Shown piece by piece: positions 30,572 to 36,287 of a DNA stretch of 36,287 bases; position 1 is the stretch's first letter, and each line of letters begins with the position of its first letter. The position numbers were made by a program, and so were the translations under genes. Origin of the DNA: Lentisphaera araneosa HTCC2155 (lineage in GTDB: Bacteria > Verrucomicrobiota > Lentisphaeria > Lentisphaerales > Lentisphaeraceae); NCBI GenBank assembly GCA_945877655.1, contig CAMCSH010000004.1:1-36287 (forward strand), read 5' to 3'. The notes below the pieces were generated by a model. It searched no databases, was not told the DNA's origin, and saw only the letters and a program-made list of their open reading frames with translations.

Positions 30572-30800
30572 AGCTGAAGCTCGACCCCGAAGCGGGTCGG
30601 TGACTACAGCCCAGGGTTGAGCCGTTTCGGCGACACCCTGGGTATAAGGCGGGAATGATATCGGACCCTGAAGGGGTCAAAGGATGGCGGTATCCGGTAT
30701 TCCTCGACCGTTGGGATCGGTTTTACAACTCCTTCTGACCCAGGGTGTCGCCGAAGCGGCTCAACCCTGGGCTAAAATCCACGACTCCTTTGGAGTCAGC
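30572..30800. repeat. Second inverted-pair element (AGCCCAGGGTTGAGCC family)
   Basis: Two 36-nt arms (30608-30643 and 30738-30773) are reverse complements at 35 of 36 positions; each also has internal symmetry (CCCAGGG/CCCTGGG). Smaller hairpins lie outside and between: CGACCCCGAAGCGGGTCG (about 30581-30599), GACCCTGAAGGGGTC (30664-30678) and GACTCCTTTGGAGTC (30783-30797). The layout is REPIN-like but unrelated in sequence to the REPs of the RAYT locus. A decayed copy is at about 2968-3024. It fills the gap between the coxD-like gene and the 220-aa gene. Confidence 0.85.
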
Positions 30801-30808
30801 GACAAAAA

Positions 30809-30837
30809 AGAAAGGGAGCCGAGGGGCTCCCTTTCTT
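30809..30837 (-). terminator. Terminator of the cytochrome oxidase operon
   Basis: AAGAAAGGGAGCC and GGCTCCCTTTCTT form a 13-bp perfect stem with a GAG loop, 5 bp past the stop of the coxD-like gene. An A-run on the plus side gives a T-run in the minus-strand transcript. Confidence 0.9.
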
Positions 30838-30842
30838 GAGGC

Positions 30843-31370
30843 TCAGTGAGCGTGGCCTTCGTGGCCGTGGCCTTCATGGCCTTTGATCGCTTCGCCGTTA
30901 TCCTGGTAGCCGGCTTTGGCGGGGACGAGTACCGCTTTGCCTGGCAACTCGGAAGCGCGTTTGAAATCTGCCGGGGCGTAATCCTTGATGAATTCAGGAG
31001 AGGCGGCGGTGCGGCGGGTCATGGTGTCGGAGAGGATGAAGAGGAAGAAGAAGCCGAGGAAGATGGTGCCGCTGATGAAAGTCAGGCGGTTGACCGGGGT
31101 ATCGGCGATGATGTGCATGAAGAGGCCGACGACGAGCATGCCGCAGACCGTGGCACCGCCCATGATGACAATGTTGTAGACCACACTGTATTCAGCGGCG
31201 GAGTTAGGGACATTGAGGAACTTTTCGATCAGGTGCGGGACGCAAACCGAGACGAAAACATTGAAGAGGGTGAAGGCGATGAGGAGGAAGGTGACGCCGA
31301 AGGCGGCCTTGACGGAGATGGCATGAGGCTCGTGTTTGGCCTCGACGAGGTGGTGGTCGTGTTCAGACAT
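30843..31370 (-). CDS. Cytochrome c oxidase subunit IV-like protein with His-rich ends
   Basis: The 175-residue protein has three hydrophobic helices (about 22-44, 65-87 and 97-114) as in the prokaryotic subunit IV (CoxD/CyoD-like) group, and it lies directly after coxC. Typical members have about 100 residues; here a 60-residue C-terminal extension ends in GHEGHGHEGHAH, and the N-terminus is also His-rich (EHDHHLVEAKHEPH). These could bind Cu or Zn. An AGGGAA site precedes the ATG. A terminator follows. Confidence 0.8.
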   Translation of the reverse strand: MSEHDHHLVEAKHEPHAISVKAAFGVTFLLIAFTLFNVFVSVCVPHLIEKFLNVPNSAAEYSVVYNIVIMGGATVCGMLVVGLFMHIIADTPVNRLTFISGTIFLGFFFLFILSDTMTRRTAASPEFIKDYAPADFKRASELPGKAVLVPAKAGYQDNGEAIKGHEGHGHEGHAH

Positions 31371-31388
31371 GGTGAGTATTCCCTAAAA

Positions 31389-32063
31389 TTACTTGATGAG
31401 ATAGAACATGGGGAAGAGGAAGATCCAGATCAATTCGACCAAGTGCCAGTACATACCGGTGAGTTCGACCGGAGTGTAGTAGTCCTTGTAGAAGTGGCCG
31501 CGCGAGGCGCGGTAAGAGCACCAAAGGATGGCGGTCATGCCGATGATGACGTGGAGCACGTGGGTGGCGGTCATGACGAAGTAGAGAGAGAAGAAGATGT
31601 GGGCATTGGAGTAATGAGCGCCGTCGAAGGAGAAGTTTTCGCCGGGGAAGATGCCGAGGTGGAACTTGTGGGCGTACTCGAAGTATTTGACGATCAAGAA
31701 GCCAGCGCCGCAGAGGACTGTGGCGAGAAGCATCTTGACGGCGGTCTTCTTGTCGCTCATCTTGACGGCGCGGATGGCGAGCGACATGGTGAGCGAGCTG
31801 ACGATTAGAATGCAGGTGTTGACGAGACCCAGCTTCCAGTCCATGATGGTGGCGCAGTGCTTGAAGGTCTCGGGGTACCAGAGGCGATAGACGACCCAGG
31901 CGACGAAGAGGCCGCCGAAGAGCATGATTTCGGTGAGGAGGAACATCCACATGCCGAATTTGCAGGCGTCGAATTCCTGGTCGGCGGTGGCGAAGTGGTG
32001 AGCGACGAAACGAGTCTTGAAGAAGTCGTTGCCGATCTTGGTGATTTGTTTTTCAGTAGCCAT
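31389..32063 (-). CDS. coxC: Cytochrome c oxidase subunit III
   Basis: The 224-residue protein has about five to six helices and subunit III motifs: FGMWMFLLTEIMLFGGLF, FEYAHKFHLGIFPGENFSFD, TATHVLHVIIGM, and the C-terminal GMYWHLVELIWIFLFPMFYL with the conserved H/E pattern. It stabilises subunit I in the membrane. CGGAGTA lies before the ATG. It is 15 bp after the coxA stop, in the operon order coxB-coxA-coxC-coxD. Confidence 0.95.
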   Translation of the reverse strand: MATEKQITKIGNDFFKTRFVAHHFATADQEFDACKFGMWMFLLTEIMLFGGLFVAWVVYRLWYPETFKHCATIMDWKLGLVNTCILIVSSLTMSLAIRAVKMSDKKTAVKMLLATVLCGAGFLIVKYFEYAHKFHLGIFPGENFSFDGAHYSNAHIFFSLYFVMTATHVLHVIIGMTAILWCSYRASRGHFYKDYYTPVELTGMYWHLVELIWIFLFPMFYLIK

Positions 32064-32078
32064 TTTGGTGTACTCCGA

Positions 32079-33749
32079 TCAATGGTGGCCGGTGTTTTTG
32101 CCGTAGATGTAAGGATCGCGATCGATCGAGACATCGTGGTCGAAGTTGAGGGTCGGCGGCGGGGTGGCCGCGGTCCATTCGAGGGTGGTGCCGCCCCAGG
32201 GGTTGTCGCTGGCTTTTTTGCCGGTGTAGACCGCGACAATCAAGTTGACGAATGAGACGAGGACACCGAAGCCGAGGATCATGGCGCCGATGGAGGAGAA
32301 GCCGGACATGGTGCGCCAGACGTCGCCGAGTTCATGGTCGACACCGTAGGAGTAGTAGCGGCGGGGGAAGCCGGCGAAGCCGAGGAAGAACTGAGTGAAG
32401 AAGCAGAGGTTAAAGCCAACGAAGATGGTCAGGCAGCAGCACTTGGCGATGAACTCGTTGTACATGCGACCGAACATCTTCGGCCACCAGTAGTGGAGGC
32501 CGGCGAAGAAGGCGATGATGGTGCCGCCGAACATGACGTAGTGGAAGTGGGCGACGACGTAGTAAGTGTCATGGAAGACGATGTCGGTGGACAAGGTGGC
32601 GAGGGGGATGCCAGTGAGGCCGCCGATGGTGAAGAGGAAGAGGAAGCTCAGTGCGTAGAGCATGGGGGTATCGAGGCTGATCGAGCCTTGGTAGAGAGTG
32701 GCGACCCAGTTACACACCTTGATTGCGGTGGGGATGGCGACGGCGAAGGTGAGGAAGGAGAAGACGGCGCCGGCGTAGGTGGTCTGGCCGGACATGAACA
32801 TGTGGTGACCCCAGACGACGAAGGAGATGACGGCGATGGCGATGGAGGAGTTGGCGATGGCCTTGTAGCCGAAGATGACTTTCTTCGACTGGGCCGAGAT
32901 AATTTCGGAGATGACGCCCATGCCGGGGAGGATCATGATGTAAACGGCGGGGTGGGAGTAGAACCAGAAGAAGTGCTGGAAGAGGATCGGGTCACCGCCC
33001 TTGGCGGGGTTGAAGATGTGGATAATGTCGCAGCGCTCCATGATCAGGAGTAGCAAAGTGATACCGAGGACGGGGGTGGCGAGAACCTGGATGATGGCGG
33101 TGGCGTAGACGGCCCAGAGGAAGAGCGGCATGCGATACCAGCCCATGCCGGGGCAGCGCATCTTGTGGATGGTGGCGACGAAGTTCAGACCGGTGAAGAT
33201 CGAGGAGAAGCCGAGGATGAAGGCGGCGCTGACGGCGAGGATAACCGGGCCGGAGGTGGTGAGCGAGTAGCTGGTGTAGAAGGTCCAACCGGTGTCGAGA
33301 CGGCCCCACCAGCCCAAGTTACCGCCGAGGATGGCGACGATGGCCATGATAGCTCCAATCCAGTAGAGGTAGAAGCTAGCTAGGTTGAGTTTCGGGAAGG
33401 CGACATCCTTGGCTCCGAGCTGGAGCGGCAGGAAGAAGTTGCCGAGAGCGGCGGGAATGCCGGGGATGATCACTAGGAAGACCATGATGACGCCGTGCAG
33501 GGTGAAGAACTCGTTGTACATGTTCTTGCCTTCTGCAGTCTGCGGCAGGAAGCCGTGACCCGGGAAAGCGAGCTGGAGGCGGATCAAGAGGGCAAAGGTG
33601 CCGCCGACCAGCAGGAAGAACATCACTGACCAGAGGTACATCAGACCGATGCGCTTGTGGTCGAGAGTCAGAAGCCAGTTGCCGATGCCCTTGGAGGCGT
33701 TCAGGTAGTTCACGCCGGTGTCAGCGTGGTGGGTGTCGTGAGTGCTCAT
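32079..33749 (-). CDS. coxA: Cytochrome c oxidase subunit I, A2 type
   Basis: The 556-residue protein is the catalytic subunit that reduces O2 and pumps protons. The low-spin haem ligands are H85 ([11 protein letters not shown]) and H403, the high-spin haem ligand is H401 ([10 protein letters not shown]), and the CuB ligands are H266, H315 and H316. The residue that is Glu in GHPEVY of A1 oxidases is missing: the sequence is YSHPAVY (264-270), the Tyr-Ser motif of A2-type oxidases such as the Rhodothermus caa3 enzyme. About twelve helices are visible. It follows coxB by 20 bp. Confidence 0.96.
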   Translation of the reverse strand: MSTHDTHHADTGVNYLNASKGIGNWLLTLDHKRIGLMYLWSVMFFLLVGGTFALLIRLQLAFPGHGFLPQTAEGKNMYNEFFTLHGVIMVFLVIIPGIPAALGNFFLPLQLGAKDVAFPKLNLASFYLYWIGAIMAIVAILGGNLGWWGRLDTGWTFYTSYSLTTSGPVILAVSAAFILGFSSIFTGLNFVATIHKMRCPGMGWYRMPLFLWAVYATAIIQVLATPVLGITLLLLIMERCDIIHIFNPAKGGDPILFQHFFWFYSHPAVYIMILPGMGVISEIISAQSKKVIFGYKAIANSSIAIAVISFVVWGHHMFMSGQTTYAGAVFSFLTFAVAIPTAIKVCNWVATLYQGSISLDTPMLYALSFLFLFTIGGLTGIPLATLSTDIVFHDTYYVVAHFHYVMFGGTIIAFFAGLHYWWPKMFGRMYNEFIAKCCCLTIFVGFNLCFFTQFFLGFAGFPRRYYSYGVDHELGDVWRTMSGFSSIGAMILGFGVLVSFVNLIVAVYTGKKASDNPWGGTTLEWTAATPPPTLNFDHDVSIDRDPYIYGKNTGHH

Positions 33750-33769
33750 TTGTGCAGGGGCCTTTGTGC

Positions 33770-34981
33770 TTACTTGACAGACTTGAGGTATTGAATGAGG
33801 TAGACCATTTCTTCATCGCTTACAGCGATGGGTGGCATGACGGGCGGGAAGCCTTCTGCGATTTTAGCCGTCGGATTTTTGATCGACTCAATCATATAGG
33901 CATCATCACCAGCAACTTCACCAGCGTTGGTTTTGTGTTTGGTGCCAAAGAAATTGAAGAGCGAGGGGCCGATAATTTTCTTGCCTTCTTCGAGGGAGTG
34001 GCAGGAGCTGCACTTGTTCTTGTAGCAGTCTTTACCAGCAACCAGGGGGTCGACGACATTGATATCCTTGAGGAATTTCTGATAATCGGCCATGCTGACT
34101 ACTTTCATGTAGCCGATCATGTACGAGTGGTCGGTTCCGCACATCTCGTTACAGGTGTAGAGGTAGTGGCCTTCTTTGACGGGAGTGAACCAAGTCGAAC
34201 GGAACTGGCTGCCAGGGATGGCGTCACGTTTGACACGCATCGAAGGGATGGCGAAGCTGTGCAGAACATCTTCGGATTTGATGTGGAGGCGGACCGGGGT
34301 GTTGACCGGGACGACGAAATAGTTGGCTTTCGGGTCGGTAGTTTTCTGATAAACCCAAAGGTCCGAGGACTTCGGGTCGTCGAGTTTTTTGCTGGCTGCA
34401 GCTTCAGCTTTGACCCATTCGCCCTTGTCGGTCAGGGTGAAATCGTTTTTGCCGGCAAGACGAATTGAGTCGCCTGCTGTGAAATCCTTATCCTTGCCGC
34501 TAGCCTTGAAAGCGGCCAGGTCGGCGATTTTCTCAAGGCCGGTATTTTTCTCATTGCGCAGCGAGGAGCGCGAGTTGACTTTGCCACCCTGGGGATAGAC
34601 GAAGTCCCAGTTCCATTTGCGGCCAGTGACATAGATGTCGACGGCGCCATGGACATTGGCAGGCGGTTCGTTGATTTCGGCGTAGGTCTTGTAGCCGAAG
34701 AAGAAGAGGCCGAAGAGGAAGACCATGGGTATGACCGACCAGATCACTTCCAGTGTCAGGTTGTGGGAGATGTGGGGCGTTTCGTCGTGTTCCGTCTTGC
34801 GGCGGTATTTGAAGACGAAGTAGAGCATGGCGGCGGTGATCAGGATGAGCGATATCAGGCTGACCCAGTTGATGACATCAAGGACGATGTCAATCTGCGG
34901 GGCATGCGCCGAGCCTTGGGGGGCTTGGAGGAGCGTGGCTTGTTCCTGCGGCGCCTGTGTGAGTGGGGCTGTGTCGTTCAT
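33770..34981 (-). CDS. coxB: Cytochrome c oxidase subunit II with fused cytochrome c (caa3)
   Basis: I chose the ATG at 34979-34981 (403 residues); a TTG at 35033-35035 would add 18 residues and overlap the sco stop. Two helices anchor the N-terminus (about residues 34-55 and 77-97). The cupredoxin domain has the CuA ligands in [12 protein letters not shown] and [13 protein letters not shown], and an aromatic entry ([11 protein letters not shown]). A cytochrome c domain follows with CSSCH and a likely Met axial ligand in [10 protein letters not shown]. About 70 residues are inserted between the aromatic strand and the rest of the cupredoxin fold. It takes electrons from a c-type donor. Confidence 0.93.
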   Translation of the reverse strand: MNDTAPLTQAPQEQATLLQAPQGSAHAPQIDIVLDVINWVSLISLILITAAMLYFVFKYRRKTEHDETPHISHNLTLEVIWSVIPMVFLFGLFFFGYKTYAEINEPPANVHGAVDIYVTGRKWNWDFVYPQGGKVNSRSSLRNEKNTGLEKIADLAAFKASGKDKDFTAGDSIRLAGKNDFTLTDKGEWVKAEAAASKKLDDPKSSDLWVYQKTTDPKANYFVVPVNTPVRLHIKSEDVLHSFAIPSMRVKRDAIPGSQFRSTWFTPVKEGHYLYTCNEMCGTDHSYMIGYMKVVSMADYQKFLKDINVVDPLVAGKDCYKNKCSSCHSLEEGKKIIGPSLFNFFGTKHKTNAGEVAGDDAYMIESIKNPTAKIAEGFPPVMPPIAVSDEEMVYLIQYLKSVK

Positions 34982-35031
34982 GGATGGCGTGGCTCTCGTC
35001 TTGCTGGTTGGCTGGGGTTGATGAGATCGGA

Positions 35032-35967
35032 TCAAGCTCCGGGAGGGAGGGTAGCGGCTTGTTCTTCTTTGCGTGCTTCGGCGTACCAGAGGCTGCCGAG
35101 GAAGAGGACAACGAGGAAAAGGGTGACGGAGCCAGCGGCAGACATCAAGCGCATGGCGTTGCGGACGTAACCCTTGGCGGCGGGGTTGTAGGCATAGCAG
35201 AATTGAAGGACGCGGTCCTTGAAGGTGCCGACCTTGCCTTGACCAGCTTCGGTGACGGCAAGCCGCAGATCTTGAGCTTCGAAGCTGATGCCGTAGAGGT
35301 AGCGGCAGATCTTGCCTTCACCGGAGAGGACATGGGTGAGATTGGCGTGGATATATTCTTTCATCCCCTCATCCCACTTGTAGCGGAAGCCGAGGCTGTT
35401 GGTGACGGCTTTGATCACAGCTTCGTCGGCGGTGACGAAGTTGACGGCGTCATTCTCACTTGTATTGAGGGAGAATTCCTTGGCGTAGGAAGTTCGTTTG
35501 GCAGCGGCGACTTCAGCAGTCTCTTTCGGGTTGAAGGAGATGTTGAGGATGCGGAAGTCCTTGCCTAGGCGGAGGCCGGTATCGGCGTCCTCCAGCTTTT
35601 TGGCGGTGGTGAGCGTGCTGTTGATGATGACCGAGCAAGTGCGCGGGCAATAGAAGTATACGAGGTTGACGATCACCGGGCGCTTGCCATCGAAATAGTT
35701 TTTCAGCGGCTGGCTTTTGCCGGACTCGTCTTGCACCATGAGGTTAAGATTGAGCGACTCGCCGAACTTCTCATCGACGCCGACGCCTTCGAGGCGGGTG
35801 GGATCGTCTTTCAGATCCTGGCCGATGTTGAAGCTTTTGACTGAGTTGTCCTTGCCGCCACTGTGATCAGCGATGGGATCGCTAAGGACTGACCGGGCAC
35901 CCAAAGCCAAAGCCAGCAGGGCGGTGAGCCCTGTGGCAATGGCGATTTTCTGGGATTTTCCGGCCAT
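35032..35967 (-). CDS. SCO1/SenC-family copper chaperone with C-terminal anchor
   Basis: The 311-residue protein has an N-terminal signal (IAIATGLTALLALALGARSV) and a thioredoxin-like SCO domain with C107-P-R-T-C111 (the CxxxC copper site) and a downstream His (H212 in NLTHVLSG, with H207 nearby). SCO proteins deliver copper to the CuA site of CoxB, encoded next. Unlike standard SCO, a C-terminal membrane helix (SAAGSVTLFLVVLFLGSLWY) is added, as often seen in oxidase operons of this kind. GAAGG precedes the ATG. Confidence 0.92.
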   Translation of the reverse strand: MAGKSQKIAIATGLTALLALALGARSVLSDPIADHSGGKDNSVKSFNIGQDLKDDPTRLEGVGVDEKFGESLNLNLMVQDESGKSQPLKNYFDGKRPVIVNLVYFYCPRTCSVIINSTLTTAKKLEDADTGLRLGKDFRILNISFNPKETAEVAAAKRTSYAKEFSLNTSENDAVNFVTADEAVIKAVTNSLGFRYKWDEGMKEYIHANLTHVLSGEGKICRYLYGISFEAQDLRLAVTEAGQGKVGTFKDRVLQFCYAYNPAAKGYVRNAMRLMSAAGSVTLFLVVLFLGSLWYAEARKEEQAATLPPGA

Positions 35968-35976
35968 GCCTTCAGA

Positions 35977-36252
35977 TCACTTGTGGTCTTTGAGGGCTTG
36001 GTTAACTTGGTCGAGCTTGGCGGCGTCGTCGGTCTTGACGGCGGCGGCGGCTTCGGCGCTTTGGGCGCGGAATTTGCCATCGGACTCTTTATCCCGCTTG
36101 GCGATGAAGGCGCGGTCGAAGTAGTACAAGCCGATCATCGAGACTATGATGAAGGCAACGGTGCCGAAGGCGACGGCGTAGGCAGCACCAGTGTGCGGAC
36201 GGTCTTCTTCGAACTTGCCGCCGGCGAGGAGCTTATTGGGATCGTAGGACAT
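35977..36252 (-). CDS. 91-aa single-pass membrane protein at the head of the oxidase operon
   Basis: One helix (about 24-44, AYAVAFGTVAFIIVSMIGLY) is followed by a charged Lys/Asp/Ala-rich tail likely to form a coiled coil (AAAAVKTDDAAKLDQVNQAL). It ends 9 bp before the sco start on the same strand and has an AGAGG site, so it is part of the operon. I do not know a family. In related genomes this position often follows alternative complex III genes, which would lie beyond the window edge. Confidence 0.75.
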   Translation of the reverse strand: MSYDPNKLLAGGKFEEDRPHTGAAYAVAFGTVAFIIVSMIGLYYFDRAFIAKRDKESDGKFRAQSAEAAAAVKTDDAAKLDQVNQALKDHK

Positions 36253-36287
36253 GTTGTGAACCTCTTAGTAGTTTTCAAACTTGAGGC

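Noticed and set aside
1-36287. tRNA, rRNA or known riboswitch genes
   Set aside because: I read the intergenic stretches for cloverleaf and conserved riboswitch cores and found none that I could defend by eye.

Overview
The window comes from a GC-rich bacterium that is most likely a member of the PVC superphylum (Planctomycetota, Verrucomicrobiota, Lentisphaerota or a relative). The pointers are a DUF1549/DUF1553 protein with a CxxCH motif next to a Tat-exported DUF1501 protein, a Tat-exported sugar-isomerase-like TIM barrel, the futalosine menaquinone gene mqnD, an aerobic caa3 oxidase operon and many interspersed intergenic repeats. I cannot place it to genus. Most genes have clear Shine-Dalgarno sites.

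Layout. 1-2832: the end of a PSD1-type (DUF1549/DUF1553) gene and its DUF1501 partner. 3050-5134: a beta-helix lipoprotein. 5135-5792: a gene-poor stretch with short-unit repeats, a terminator and perhaps the tail of a lost gene. 5793-6260: a small ferredoxin and a short reading frame resembling the tail of an MFS transporter. 6600-10135: a siroheme nitrite/sulfite reductase with a TusA-like tail, an NsrR-like Rrf2 regulator and a divergent four-helix membrane protein. 10407-15136: a flagellar hook-filament cluster on the minus strand (flgJ-like, flgN, flgK, a 54-aa protein, a CBS/nucleotidyltransferase that may serve flagellin glycosylation, flgL), preceded by a strong sigma-54 promoter match. 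15356-17577: mqnD and a MATE exporter. 17869-19671: an oversized Cys/Met-type PLP enzyme. 19845-20072: a small zinc-ribbon-like protein. 20079-21536: a REP/RAYT locus. 21545-23266: an unknown helical-repeat protein. 23465-25492: lutB-lutC for lactate oxidation, without lutA. 25577-28719: an exported helical-repeat protein overlapping an RlmI-like methyltransferase. 28791-29777: the TIM-barrel protein. 29844-36252: the cytochrome oxidase operon (sco, coxB with cytochrome c, A2-type coxA, coxC, coxD-like), with a small membrane protein at each end.

The most unusual content is the repeat system. A 32-nt REP-like hairpin occurs at least ten times. It forms four inverted pairs (REPINs) spread over 14 kb, and it clusters around a RAYT-type HUH transposase gene. 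That gene is fused to an unrelated N-terminal domain, and the join carries an intact REP translated in frame. Three truncated REP heads in 25-nt tandem lie just 3' of the gene. A second, unrelated inverted-pair element lies at 30572-30800, and several intergenic regions hold tandem 7-11-nt units, some arranged as facing arms.

Most of the window is ordinary housekeeping, respiration and motility. The REP/RAYT locus, the fusion reductase and the sigma-54 control site of the flagellar cluster are the parts that deserve a second look.
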